Assembly: GCF_003298505.1 (NCBI RefSeq)
Contig: NZ_QNGB01000022.1
Coordinates: forward strand, 1 to 57,522
Source: Roseovarius sp. TE539
GTDB taxonomy: Bacteria > Pseudomonadota > Alphaproteobacteria > Rhodobacterales > Rhodobacteraceae
Reading direction: 5' to 3'
DNA: 57,522 nucleotides
Of the stretch, positions 28,582 through 37,287 are shown piece after piece. Positions within the stretch are counted from its first letter, which is position 1. Every line of letters starts with the position of its first letter. The position numbers and the translations under genes are program-made. The notes beneath the pieces were generated by a model. The model saw only the letters and a program-made list of their open reading frames with translations. It did not search any database and was not told where the DNA came from.

Positions 28582-28833
28582 CTACGTTTCATCCACGGGG
28601 GAAGTGCCGGCTGGCCTGCCCTCCGCGTCGAAGGTGATCGCGGCGACCTTTTCCTCGGCCTCGCGCAGCTTGGTTTCACAGCGCTTCTTGAGGGCCGCGC
28701 CGCGCTCGTAAAGCGCAATCGAGTCGGCCAGCGCCACGTCGCCGCGCTCCAGTTTGCCGACGACCTGTTCCAGTTCGGCCATCGCCTGTTCGAAACTCAT
28801 TTCCCCAACCGGGGTGTCCGGGGTCTCGGTCAT
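28582..28833 (-). CDS. xseB: Exodeoxyribonuclease VII small subunit
   Basis: An 83-residue coiled-coil protein. MSFEQAMAELEQVVGKLERGDVALADSIALYERG is the diagnostic XseB region (first half about residues 13-32), followed by KKRCETKLREAEEKV. It joins XseA to form ExoVII, which degrades single-stranded DNA. It is 5 bp upstream of ispA and diverges from the kinase gene. The frame is open upstream to 29514, but only over the divergent gene. Confidence 0.93.
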   Translation of the reverse strand: MTETPDTPVGEMSFEQAMAELEQVVGKLERGDVALADSIALYERGAALKKRCETKLREAEEKVAAITFDAEGRPAGTSPVDET

Positions 28834-28942
28834 GCATGCTCTCCCTGCGCCGCGTCCGGGTACCATAGACGCGCCCGGCGCCGGGTTCAATTCGGTTCCC
28901 GGCCACTTGACCCCCGCGCTGCACTGCGGAAAGATCGGCCTT

Positions 28943-29932
28943 ATGGCCACCGATACCGCATCCCCGAACGACAGCGCGCCCGACATGGCCGCGGTGATTG
29001 AGGTGGCAACGCGGCTGGAGACGGCGCGTGCCTCCGTTCCGGGATTCGACGGGGCCGAGGCAGGCCCCCTGATCCGTCTGGTTCCGGGCAAGCGCGCCAT
29101 ATTCGAAGGCCGGCTCGACGGCCGTCCGGTGGTGTTTCGCGTCACACTCGATCCGCGCGATGACAGCATCGCGCGCGAATGGGCCGAGATGCAGCGCCTC
29201 TGGCCGCATATGTGCGACGGGCGCTTTCGTATTGCCGAACCCTTGCTCTGTGCCCCCGAGCAGGGCATCCTCGTCATCGCCGCGGTGCAGGGCACGCCGC
29301 TGATGCAGCACCTGTGGCAAAGCCCGCCCGAAACCCGTACCCGGCACTTCCTGCCGGCCGCGACATGGCTGCGCCGTGCCACCGACATGTCCGAGGGCTG
29401 GCAACCGGCGCGGGTGCGCGGATGGATCGGCCGCGCTGAACGTGCGGCCACCCGGCAGCCTTTCGCGTCTCTGCGCCGGATCGAAAGCGACCTCCTCGGG
29501 GAGCTGGCACGCATCGGCGCCCTGATCGAAGGGCACGACTGGCGCTGCGCGATCTGTCACGGCGATATGCACCCCAACAACCTGATCCTCGACGGTGACA
29601 GGCTTACCGGGATTGATCTCGGCGGCTCGGCCCGCACACCGGTCTACAAGGACATGGCGCGCTTTCTGGTGCATATGGGACGGCGCGGCATGCTTCCCTC
29701 GGGGCGGGCCTGGCTGGGGGTGGATGCCGACGGGATCGAGGCCTTCACCACCGCCTTCGGCCTGACCGGCCGCGAAAGGCGATTGTGTCTGCCGTTCATG
29801 ATCGGTGTCGAGGTGCTGATCCGGGTGGAAAGCGAAGATCTGTCACGCTCCCGCATCAGGCGGGCCGAGGCCATGTATGCCGCCACGCTCGACGATATGA
29901 GGCGGACGGGCGACGCGCTGGACGATGTCTGA
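28943..29932 (+). CDS. APH-family phosphotransferase
   Basis: A 329-residue kinase-fold protein. The Brenner motif is CHGDMHPNNLIL, and the metal-binding Asp is in GIDLGG, replacing the usual DFG/DxD by DLG. The N-lobe contains RPVVFRVTLDPRDDSIAREW. Members phosphorylate aminoglycosides, choline, thiamine or sugars; nothing here fixes the substrate. It diverges from xseB. The ATG at 28943 is chosen because the upstream frame overlaps xseB. Confidence 0.8.
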   Translation: MATDTASPNDSAPDMAAVIEVATRLETARASVPGFDGAEAGPLIRLVPGKRAIFEGRLDGRPVVFRVTLDPRDDSIAREWAEMQRLWPHMCDGRFRIAEPLLCAPEQGILVIAAVQGTPLMQHLWQSPPETRTRHFLPAATWLRRATDMSEGWQPARVRGWIGRAERAATRQPFASLRRIESDLLGELARIGALIEGHDWRCAICHGDMHPNNLILDGDRLTGIDLGGSARTPVYKDMARFLVHMGRRGMLPSGRAWLGVDADGIEAFTTAFGLTGRERRLCLPFMIGVEVLIRVESEDLSRSRIRRAEAMYAATLDDMRRTGDALDDV

Positions 29933-30133
29933 GGATTTCCGCCCGGTTTCACGGGTCGGGTCCGGTCACAAGCCGGTGCCGCGGCGTGTCCTTCGCGCCA
30001 CTTCCCGGGATTATTCGCCACCGCCTCCGGACAGGGAATGTTCAGTCCTCACCGCTTTTACGCTATGATGCCTCACGAGCACGGGGCGCGTTTTGGATCG
30101 CGTCCGCCAACACAGGAAAATCCGGGGGATTTG

Positions 30134-30337
30134 ATGAAGAAACTGTTCATGACATCGGCACTTGCCGCCTCGCTCAGCCTGACCGCCCTGCCGCTGGCGG
30201 CAGGCCAGTATGAAGCACCGGTAATGGAGCCCGAGATTATCGAGGCCGAAACCGCTGCCTCCTCGGCCAACTCCGCGGAAATCGTCGCACTGACACTGAC
30301 GGCGATCACCTTCATCCTCGCACTCGTCAAGAGCTGA
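30134..30337 (+). CDS. Small exported or membrane-anchored protein
   Basis: A 67-residue protein. A clear Sec signal (MKKLFMTSALAASLSLTALPLAAG) is followed by a short acidic segment (EAPVMEPEIIEAETAASSA) and a C-terminal hydrophobic helix (EIVALTLTAITFILALVKS). GGGGGATTTG precedes the ATG; an in-frame ATG at 30038 would bury the signal. I recognise no family. It stands alone after the APH gene, 201 bp downstream. Confidence 0.7.
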   Translation: MKKLFMTSALAASLSLTALPLAAGQYEAPVMEPEIIEAETAASSANSAEIVALTLTAITFILALVKS

Positions 30338-30630
30338 CCCTTGCCGATCGCGGCCCTTCCGGCGCCGGTCGCCGGAGGGGTGTGCATACCGTGATCGACA
30401 GGGTAGACCACGGCGGATGAACGATCGGGGACGGGTGTTATCCGTCCGCCCCGGCCCCTTGTACTGACAACGCTCCCGTGGCCGGTGTCGCCCGGCGGTT
30501 TCTTCTGGCCGGAAGTATCCCGGGGGAGTCGCCCGCACGGGCGACGGGGGCAGCGCCCCCTGATCCGGTCACAAGCCCCTGTACGGGCATGGCAAGAAGC
30601 CCGCCATCCCGTCCGTCAGCGCCGGCGCGT
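30338..30630. other. Intergenic region with a GC hairpin
   Basis: 293 bp between the small exported protein and the livM stop. TCCGGCG-CCGGT-CGCCGGA (30358-30376) forms a 7-bp stem about 20 bp after the small gene and may terminate it, although no T run follows. No credible gene is seen in the rest. Confidence 0.4.
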
Positions 30631-31935
30631 CTATTTCTCCGGGATCAGGCCCCGGGGGCTGAAGCGGAGGACCAGCAGGAGGATCAGCCCCATCGTCAGG
30701 AGTCGCATGTGCGCGGCGCTGTCCAGAAGATGTGCCTTCAGCGCGCTGCCGTCGGCCATGGGGGCCGTGACCAGTTGCATCAGCGCGTGGCCGATCGGCT
30801 CGACCTGCACCCAGAGGAACCATATCAGGAATCCGCCGAGGACCGCGCCGAGATTGTTGCCCGAGCCTCCGACGATCACCATCACCCAGATAAGGAAGGT
30901 GAACCGCAGCGGCTGGTACGAGGTGGGGATCAGCTGGCCGTCGAGCGTCGTCATCATCGCCCCGGCGATACCGCAGAGCGCCGAGCCCAGGATGAAGACT
31001 TGAAGATGCCGGGCGGTCACGTCCTTGCCCATGGCCTCTGCGGCTGTCTCGTTGTCGCGGATGGCGCGCATCATCCGGCCCCAGGGGCTGTTCAGGGCGC
31101 GCTGCGCCAGCCACAGCAGCAACACCAGGACCACCGCGAAGAGCCCGGCATACCCGAGCTTGATATAGAGCGAGGAAGCGGTAACCGGATCGAGCCCGAT
31201 CTCCGCCGCCCGTGCGGTGAAACCGGGATCGTTCTGCAGGTCGATTTCATAGGGCAGGGGGCGGGGAATGCCGCTGACATTCTTGACGCCGCGGCTGAGC
31301 CAGTCTTCGTTCTTGAGGACCGCAAGGATGATCTCGGCGATGCCCAGCGTGGCAATGGCCAGGTAATCCGAACGAAGCCCGAGGGCCGTCTTGCCGATGA
31401 TCCAGGCCGCCCCGGCCGCCAGCAGGCCACCAACTGGCCACGCCAGCAGCACCGGCAGGCCGAGGCCGCCCAGATACCCGGTGCCGGCGGGATTGACGGC
31501 CTCGATGGCCTCGACACCGGGATCGAAGATGGCACGGTACGCGAAGAACCCGCCCACCAGCACCGCCACCAATGCCACCGCGCGCCGCCGTGAGGGCGCC
31601 ATGCGCTTCCGGATGACCGCCGCGAGCGTGATCACCGCCGCGCCGCTCAGCAACCCCGCCAGAACCTGCGCGCCACCCGCCGACCACGCCTCGGTGGTGG
31701 GAGGCATCGCCACCAGCACCGCCGCCAGCCCGCCAAGTGCCACGAAGCCCATGACACCGACATTGAAGAGGCCGGCAAATCCCCATTGCAGATTGACACC
31801 CATGGACATGATCGCCGAGATCAGCCCCATGTTGAGGATCAGCAACGCCGTGTTCCAGCTTTGAACGAAGCCGGTAAGGAGGATGAGCCCCGCGACCAGC
31901 GCGAAAAGAGCGGGTGTTCTGGGATTGTCGATCAT
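30631..31935 (-). CDS. livM: Branched-chain amino-acid-type ABC transporter permease LivM
   Basis: A 434-residue multi-span permease. GLRSDYLAIATLGIAEI and the EAA-like RAIRDNETAAEAMGKD mark the LivM family, and VGGSGNNLGAVLGG is also typical. It is longer than E. coli-size LivM cores because of an extra membrane and loop region at about residues 75-150. It overlaps livH by 4 bp. Substrate could be branched-chain amino acids, other amino acids or short amides. Confidence 0.9.
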   Translation of the reverse strand: MIDNPRTPALFALVAGLILLTGFVQSWNTALLILNMGLISAIMSMGVNLQWGFAGLFNVGVMGFVALGGLAAVLVAMPPTTEAWSAGGAQVLAGLLSGAAVITLAAVIRKRMAPSRRRAVALVAVLVGGFFAYRAIFDPGVEAIEAVNPAGTGYLGGLGLPVLLAWPVGGLLAAGAAWIIGKTALGLRSDYLAIATLGIAEIILAVLKNEDWLSRGVKNVSGIPRPLPYEIDLQNDPGFTARAAEIGLDPVTASSLYIKLGYAGLFAVVLVLLLWLAQRALNSPWGRMMRAIRDNETAAEAMGKDVTARHLQVFILGSALCGIAGAMMTTLDGQLIPTSYQPLRFTFLIWVMVIVGGSGNNLGAVLGGFLIWFLWVQVEPIGHALMQLVTAPMADGSALKAHLLDSAAHMRLLTMGLILLLVLRFSPRGLIPEK

Positions 31936-32945
31936 ACCGCTTTTCCCCTGAATAGACCGGTGGGCCGGAAGAGAAGCACGATCAGCAGGATCACGAAACT
32001 GACCGCGAACTTGTAATCGGTGCTCAGAAGCTGCACCAGCCCGGAGGGTTCGAGGCTTTCGGGCAGGGCGTGGCCCAGCACCTTCTTCCAGGCATAGGTG
32101 ATCGTCACCTCCGAGAAGGCGATTATGAATCCGCCGGCGATGGCCCCGACCGGATTGCCCAGGCCACCGACGATGGCCGAGGCGAAGACCGGCAGCAGCA
32201 GCTGGAAATAAGTGAAGGGTTTGAAGGATTTGTCGAGCCCGTACAGCACCCCGGCAATCGTCGCCAGTGCCGCGACGATCAGCCAGGTGATGGTGACCAC
32301 GCGTTCGGGGTTGATGCCGGACAGGAGCGCCAAGTCCTCGTTGTCGGAGTAGGCGCGCATGGACTTTCCGGTGCGGGTGCGGCCGAGGAACCAGAAAAGG
32401 GCCGCCACGACCACGATCGCGGTGACAAGGGTGATGCCCTGGGTGGTCTTGACCGCAAGGCCCTCCTCAAGGCCGGTGGCGGCCTTGAACTCGCGCGCGT
32501 TGACGATGAAACGCTCACCATCCGCGAAGCGTTGATCCCCCGGTCCGATTATGAAGCGCACCAGACCGTTGAGGATGAACATGACCCCCATCGAGACGAT
32601 CACCAGGATCACCGGCTTGGCCCGTTGCGCGCGGTAGAAGCGGTAGACGGCCCTGTCGGTGAGCAGGAGAAGCGCCATGCATCCAGCGATTCCCACGGGA
32701 AGGGCCAGAAGCGCCGTGGGCAACGGCCCGAGGCTTACGCCCATCCCCTGCAGCCACCATGTCGCAAGAATGGTGACCATCGTCCCGAAGGCCATCGTGT
32801 CACCGTGGGCGAAATTGGAAAACCGCAGGATGCCATATATCATCGTGACCCCGAGCGCCCCGAGAGCAAGCTGGCTGCCATAGGCGATGGCCGGGACAAG
32901 GACAAAATTGGCAAGCGCGATGAACGCGTTGAGAAGATCCATCAC
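31932..32945 (-). CDS. livH: Branched-chain amino-acid-type ABC transporter permease LivH
   Basis: A 337-residue permease with about eight hydrophobic segments. GVTMIYGILRFSNFAHGDTMAFG and RAYSDNEDLALLSGINPERV are LivH landmarks, and IVGGLGNPVGAIAGG is the conserved C-terminal loop. It lies between livF (184 bp upstream, across the DnaA-box cluster) and livM (4-bp overlap). Confidence 0.92.
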   Translation of the reverse strand: MMDLLNAFIALANFVLVPAIAYGSQLALGALGVTMIYGILRFSNFAHGDTMAFGTMVTILATWWLQGMGVSLGPLPTALLALPVGIAGCMALLLLTDRAVYRFYRAQRAKPVILVIVSMGVMFILNGLVRFIIGPGDQRFADGERFIVNAREFKAATGLEEGLAVKTTQGITLVTAIVVVAALFWFLGRTRTGKSMRAYSDNEDLALLSGINPERVVTITWLIVAALATIAGVLYGLDKSFKPFTYFQLLLPVFASAIVGGLGNPVGAIAGGFIIAFSEVTITYAWKKVLGHALPESLEPSGLVQLLSTDYKFAVSFVILLIVLLFRPTGLFRGKAV

Positions 32946-33009
32946 GAGGCTCCGCTGCGGGACGGCCGGCGGCCGGGCGTGAACGAAAATAGAACAGTCA
33001 GGTATTTGA

Positions 33010-33058
33010 AATTATCCACAGGTTTATCCACAGATTTCACGGGAAAATGTGGATAATT
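33010..33058. other. Cluster of three perfect DnaA boxes within an 11-bp inverted repeat
   Basis: TTATCCACA occurs at 33012-33020 and 33024-33032, and its complement TGTGGATAA at 33048-33056. All three match the canonical 9-mer DnaA site TTATNCACA. The outer copies extend to AATTATCCACA and TGTGGATAATT, a perfect 11-bp inverted repeat. The surrounding bases are AT-rich for this genome. The cluster sits in the 184-bp gap between livF and livH. Whether DnaA binds, for titration, transcription control or replication, is not known. Confidence 0.7.
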
Positions 33059-33129
33059 GGAATGGCCCGGACCATCGCCCCGATTCTTCCGTGGCAACTC
33101 CGATCGCCGCATTTGCCAGGTGTTCATTC

Positions 33130-33843
33130 TCATCCTCCCAGGAAGCTGCGCCGGACTTCGGGGTCTGCCAGCAATTCCTTGCCGGTGCCGGTATAGGCGT
33201 TTCTGCCTTGTACCAGAACATACCCCCGGTCCGCGATTGCCAGCGCCTGACGTGCGTTCTGTTCGACCATGAGCACGGGCAGGCCGGTGCGGGCCACCTC
33301 GATGATACGGTCGAAAAGTTCATCCATCACGATCGGTGAAACGCCGGCCGTCGGTTCGTCCAGCATCAGCACCTTGGGCCGGGTCATCAATGCGCGGCCG
33401 ACCGCGACCTGTTGGCGCTGACCGCCTGAAAGCTCGCCCGCGGCCTGGTTGCGCTTGTCCCGTAGGATGGGAAACAGGTCGTAGACCTGCGCCATGGTGC
33501 CGGAGATGTCATCGCGCCGGATGAAGGCGCCCATTTCGAGGTTTTCCTCGACCGTGAGAGACGTAAAAATGTTCGCGGTCTGCGGCACGAAGCCCATGCC
33601 ACGTGCCACCCGGTCCTGCGGATTGAGAGACGTGATATCGTCCCCGTCCAGGCGCACCGCGCCGCTACGGACATCAAGCATCCCGAAGAGCGCCTTCATT
33701 GCGGTGGATTTGCCGGCTCCGTTCGGACCGACGATCACCGCGATTTCCCCGGCGTTCACGGCGACCGTGCAGTCGTGCAGGATATCCGGACCGCGACCGT
33801 AGCCGCCTGTCATCCTGTCACCGACAAGGAACGGTTCATCCAT
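33130..33843 (-). CDS. livF: Branched-chain amino-acid-type ABC transporter ATPase LivF
   Basis: A 237-residue ATPase. Walker A is GPNGAGKST, the signature LSGGQRQQ, Walker B VLMLDEPTAG, and the H-loop position is occupied in VEQNARQAL as usual for LivF. The start at 33843 (MDEPFLVG) is chosen over 33861. It follows livG by 30 bp. Confidence 0.93.
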   Translation of the reverse strand: MDEPFLVGDRMTGGYGRGPDILHDCTVAVNAGEIAVIVGPNGAGKSTAMKALFGMLDVRSGAVRLDGDDITSLNPQDRVARGMGFVPQTANIFTSLTVEENLEMGAFIRRDDISGTMAQVYDLFPILRDKRNQAAGELSGGQRQQVAVGRALMTRPKVLMLDEPTAGVSPIVMDELFDRIIEVARTGLPVLMVEQNARQALAIADRGYVLVQGRNAYTGTGKELLADPEVRRSFLGG

Positions 33844-33873
33844 GCCGAGTCCCCGCGGCACGGAGCTTGAATA

Positions 33874-34662
33874 TCATGCCTCAATCCCTTGTTTTTCCAT
33901 GTTTTTAAGACCGGTACCAAGATAAGCTTCGATCACCCGTTCATTGGCCTTGATCTCGTTCAGTGTCCCCTCGGCCAGCACCTTGCCCTCGGCCATGCAG
34001 ATGACAGGATCGCACAGCCGGTCGATGAAATCCATGTCGTGCTCGATGACCACGAAGGTGTAACCGCGATCCCGGTTGAGGCTCGCGATGGCGTCCGCGA
34101 TGGTACCCAGAAGGGTACGGTTCACGCCTGCGCCAACCTCGTCCAGAAAGACGATCCGGGCATCCACCATCATGGTGCGCCCCAGTTCCAGGAGCTTTTT
34201 CTGCCCGCCGGAAAGATTGCCGGCCTTTTCCTCGGCCAGATGGTCGATGGTGAGAAATTCCAGAACCTCGTCGGCGCGGGCCCGCAGGGTGCGTTCCTCT
34301 TCGGCGATACTGTGGCGCGCGATCCAGGTTTTCCAAAGCGTCTCTCCCGACTGCCCGCCGGGCACCATCATCAGGTTTTCGCGGACCGTCATCGAGGCGA
34401 ATTCATGCGCGATCTGGAAGGTCCGCAGCAGGCCCTTGTGAAACAACTCGTGCGGGGGCAGGCCCGTGATATCCTCCCCGGACATGGTCACGCGCCCCGA
34501 CGTAGGTTTAAGAACACCAGCTATAACATTGAAAAGCGTTGTTTTCCCTGCTCCGTTAGGACCAATCAACCCGGTAATCGTGCCCTCCTCGATCCTCAGG
34601 TTGGCACCGTCGACGGCATGAAAGCCGCCGAAATGCTTGTGAACGTCCTCGACGACGATCAT
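33874..34662 (-). CDS. livG: Branched-chain amino-acid-type ABC transporter ATPase LivG
   Basis: A 262-residue ATPase. Walker A is GPNGAGKTT, the signature LSGGQKKL and the H-loop VIEHDMDFI. Walker B reads IVFLDEVGAGVN: the catalytic Glu is kept, but the usual DEP is DEV. RTFQIAHEFASMTVREN is the LivG-type Q-loop region. Start 34662 (MIVVEDV) is chosen over 34725. It follows the binding-protein gene, separated by a strong hairpin. Confidence 0.93.
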   Translation of the reverse strand: MIVVEDVHKHFGGFHAVDGANLRIEEGTITGLIGPNGAGKTTLFNVIAGVLKPTSGRVTMSGEDITGLPPHELFHKGLLRTFQIAHEFASMTVRENLMMVPGGQSGETLWKTWIARHSIAEEERTLRARADEVLEFLTIDHLAEEKAGNLSGGQKKLLELGRTMMVDARIVFLDEVGAGVNRTLLGTIADAIASLNRDRGYTFVVIEHDMDFIDRLCDPVICMAEGKVLAEGTLNEIKANERVIEAYLGTGLKNMEKQGIEA

Positions 34663-34706
34663 GCGCTGTCCTCTCTTGCCGCCCTTGGCCGGACGATCAT
34701 GTACAT

Positions 34707-34737
34707 CGACAGCCCGGCCCCACAAGCCGGGCTGTCG
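34707..34737 (-). terminator. Intercistronic hairpin between the binding protein and livG
   Basis: CGACAGCCCGGC and GCCGGGCTGTCG form a perfect 12-bp stem around 7 nt, 26 bp after the binding-protein stop. No T run follows. It probably stabilises the binding-protein message or partly terminates before the ATPase and permease genes, giving more binding protein than transporter. Confidence 0.6.
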
Positions 34738-34763
34738 GCGTGTTCTTCAGGCACAGCGCGTGT

Positions 34764-35951
34764 TCAGCGGTACTGCACCGTCGTGATCGCGCCATCCTCG
34801 AAAATGATCTCGCGGTAATTGCCGGCCGATTCGCCGGGGCCGATCAGATCGACCGCGGTGGCGCCCACGTAATCCACGTCACCGCCGTCGGCGATGATTT
34901 CAAGCGCCTTGCCCAGTTCGCCCGGAAAGATCTTTTCGCCGGGCGCATTGGCCACGTTCATCACATGGGTCTTGTAATCGCCGGGTTCGACCGATCCGGC
35001 CGCCTGCATGGCCAACATGATGAGTGCCGCCGCGTCGTAGGATTCGGGCGCGAAGGGCGAGGTGGCCTCGAACTTGTCGCCGACCATGTCTTGGAACCGA
35101 TCCTTCCCGGGGCTGTCGGTGCCCGGATGCTGCCCGGTGGATCCGTCGATTTCGGTGCCGAAGTTCTCTTCCAGGGCTGTCCCGATCATGCCGTCGGGAA
35201 AGTGGAACGAGTCGAAAGCCCCGGTGTCGAGCGCAGCGCGCACGATGCCGCTGCCGCCCTGATCCACGTACCCGGCGACGACAAGCCGTTCTCCCCCCGC
35301 GGAGGCGAGCGCGCCGACCTCGGCGTAATAGTCGGCCTTGCCGTCCTCGTGCGCGGCCGAAATGGTGACGGTGCCGCCGGCCTCCTCGAAGGCGGCCTGG
35401 AAGGCATCCGCGAGGCCCTTGCCGTAATCGTTGTTGGTGTAGGTCAGCGCGATCTCGTCAATGCCGCGATCCATGAGCACGTTGGTCATCACCACGCCCT
35501 GGCGGGCGTCCGACGGCGAGGTGCGGAAGAACAGGCCGTCGTCTTCGGCCGTGGAAAGTGCCGGCGAGGTGGCCGAGGGCGAGATCATCACCATGCCGTT
35601 TGGCAGTGCGGCGTTCGACAGGATCGCGCCGGTGACACCCGAGCAGTCCGCACCCATGATACCCTTGATGCCCTCTGCCGTGATCAGGCGTTCGGCGGCG
35701 GCGGTGGCGGCGCCGGAATCGATGCAGGTGGAATCGGCGCGGACCGGCTCGACCTTCATGCCGTCCAGCAGATTGCCGCTTTCGCTGACCTCAGACATCG
35801 CCAGTTCGGCGCCGGCGGCCATGTGCGGTGTCAGGGATTCGATCGGTCCGGTGAACCCGAGGATTATGCCGATCTTGACCGCGTGGGAATCCGCGGATGC
35901 GGTTCCGGCACTGAGCGCGGCCGCGGCGGTGGCCATAAGCAGTTTCTTCAT
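34764..35951 (-). CDS. Periplasmic ligand-binding protein of the liv transporter
   Basis: A 395-residue type I periplasmic binding protein (Peripla_BP_6). Signal peptide MKKLLMATAAAALSAGTASA, then VKIGIILGFTGPIESLTPHMAAGAELA, the family opening. GIMGADCSGVTGA and SPSATSPALS line the binding cleft. Ligand not decidable; a branched-chain or related amino acid is likely. The second ATG (35951) is 7-8 nt from GGGAG; the first (35957) is very close to it. First gene of the liv unit. Confidence 0.92.
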   Translation of the reverse strand: MKKLLMATAAAALSAGTASADSHAVKIGIILGFTGPIESLTPHMAAGAELAMSEVSESGNLLDGMKVEPVRADSTCIDSGAATAAAERLITAEGIKGIMGADCSGVTGAILSNAALPNGMVMISPSATSPALSTAEDDGLFFRTSPSDARQGVVMTNVLMDRGIDEIALTYTNNDYGKGLADAFQAAFEEAGGTVTISAAHEDGKADYYAEVGALASAGGERLVVAGYVDQGGSGIVRAALDTGAFDSFHFPDGMIGTALEENFGTEIDGSTGQHPGTDSPGKDRFQDMVGDKFEATSPFAPESYDAAALIMLAMQAAGSVEPGDYKTHVMNVANAPGEKIFPGELGKALEIIADGGDVDYVGATAVDLIGPGESAGNYREIIFEDGAITTVQYR

Positions 35952-36077
35952 CTTCATTCTCCCTGTTCAGATCTTTCTCCAACCGGGATCGTATGCGCTG
36001 ATGTCAAAAATGAAAAGTGTCTTCGCGGCGCCGAATAGGGCATAATCCGCGCGTTCATGAGACCGGGGAGGCCGATG

Positions 36078-37175
36078 ATGCGAATCCGGAATGCGGTGAT
36101 ACGGGTGCTGACGATGCTGGTCCTGGCCGCACCGGCGGCGGCGCTCGAAAGCGGAGCCGGGACACTGAAGGTCGAACGCATGGCCAAGGGGCTGGAGGCG
36201 CCCTGGGCGATTGCGTTCCTGCCCGGTGGCGCGGTTCTGATCACGGAACGGGGTGGCCGGCTGTGGCGGCTCGAGGACGGCGCGCGCCAACCGGTGCGCG
36301 GCGTCGGCCCGGTGGCGGCGCGCGGGCAGGGCGGACTCCTGGACATCCTGGTGCCGCGTGATTTTGCCCGCACCCGCGAGCTTTACTTCACGCTGGCCGC
36401 GCCGCAGGCGGGCGGCGGTGCCGGCACCGCGGTGGCACGCGCGACGCTGAACGAGACCGGCACGCGGCTCGACGGATGGCGGGTGATCTGGGAGATGGCA
36501 CCGGGCAGCTTCGGCGGACGGCATTTCGGGTCGCGCCTTGTCGAGGCGCCGGACGGTCATCTGTTCGTCACGGTGGGAGAGCGTGGCGATCGGCCGTCGG
36601 CGCAGGATCTCGGGCGCGCGGCCGGGTCGGTGATCCGCATTGACCTCGATGGAGGCGTGCCCGCCGACAATCCCTTTGCCGGCCGTGCGGGCGCGGTGCC
36701 CGCGATCTGGTCCTACGGGCATCGCAACCCGCAGGGTGCGGCGCTGGATCTGAAGGGCCGGCTATGGGTGGTCGAGCACGGGGCCCGCGGCGGCGACGAG
36801 GTGAACCTGATCCGCCGCGGCGCCAATTACGGCTGGCCGGTGATTTCCTACGGTACGCATTATTCCGGGGCCAGCATCGGGGAAGGCACGCACAAGAAAG
36901 GCATGGAGCAGCCGGCGTTCTATTGGGATCCCTCGATCGCACCATCGGGCATGATGATCTATTCCGGCCGGCTATGGCCGGACTGGACGGGACATATTTT
37001 CGTCGGCAGTCTGAAATTCGATCATATCTCGCGGCTGGAGGGCAGCCCCCTCCGCGAGGCCGAGAGGATCAGCGGACCTGAAACAGGCCGTGTGCGCGCC
37101 ATCGAGGAGGGACCGGACGGCGCGATCTGGTTCCTGTCGGTCGGCACCGCTGCGCTGTATCGGGTCACGCCCTGA
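36078..37175 (+). CDS. PQQ-dependent aldose sugar dehydrogenase-type protein
   Basis: A 365-residue exported beta-propeller of the GSDH/YliI (Asd) family. Signal peptide MRIRNAVIRVLTMLVLAAPAAA. APWAIAFLPGG, ITERGGRLW, GSFGGRHFGSRL and WSYGHRNPQG are family motifs, with VVEHGARGGDEVNL. It probably oxidises aldoses with PQQ in the periplasm; whether PQQ is made by this organism is unknown. GGGGAGG precedes ATG 36075 and ATG 36078, and the second has the better spacing. It converges with the DAHP synthase gene. Confidence 0.87.
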   Translation: MRIRNAVIRVLTMLVLAAPAAALESGAGTLKVERMAKGLEAPWAIAFLPGGAVLITERGGRLWRLEDGARQPVRGVGPVAARGQGGLLDILVPRDFARTRELYFTLAAPQAGGGAGTAVARATLNETGTRLDGWRVIWEMAPGSFGGRHFGSRLVEAPDGHLFVTVGERGDRPSAQDLGRAAGSVIRIDLDGGVPADNPFAGRAGAVPAIWSYGHRNPQGAALDLKGRLWVVEHGARGGDEVNLIRRGANYGWPVISYGTHYSGASIGEGTHKKGMEQPAFYWDPSIAPSGMMIYSGRLWPDWTGHIFVGSLKFDHISRLEGSPLREAERISGPETGRVRAIEEGPDGAIWFLSVGTAALYRVTP

Positions 37176-37233
37176 CGGCGGTGGTGTCACGCCCGGCCTG
37201 AAGCACCGGGCGACTGAACTCCGGCAATGACAC

Positions 37234-37263
37234 GGGCCGGCGCCCTCCTCCTGGCGCCGGCCC
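37234..37263. terminator. Hairpin between convergent genes
   Basis: GGGCCGGCGCC and GGCGCCGGCCC make a perfect 11-bp stem with an 8-nt loop between the sugar dehydrogenase (+) and DAHP synthase (-) stops. No T run. Likely a bidirectional terminator. Confidence 0.6.
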
Positions 37264-37287
37264 GGTCACCACGCGTCTGAACAGTCC

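Noticed and set aside
33010..33058. The DnaA-box cluster as the main chromosomal origin
   Set aside because: No dnaA, parAB, gidA or hemE nearby, no long AT-rich unwinding region, and it lies inside an operon; kept only as a DnaA-site cluster.
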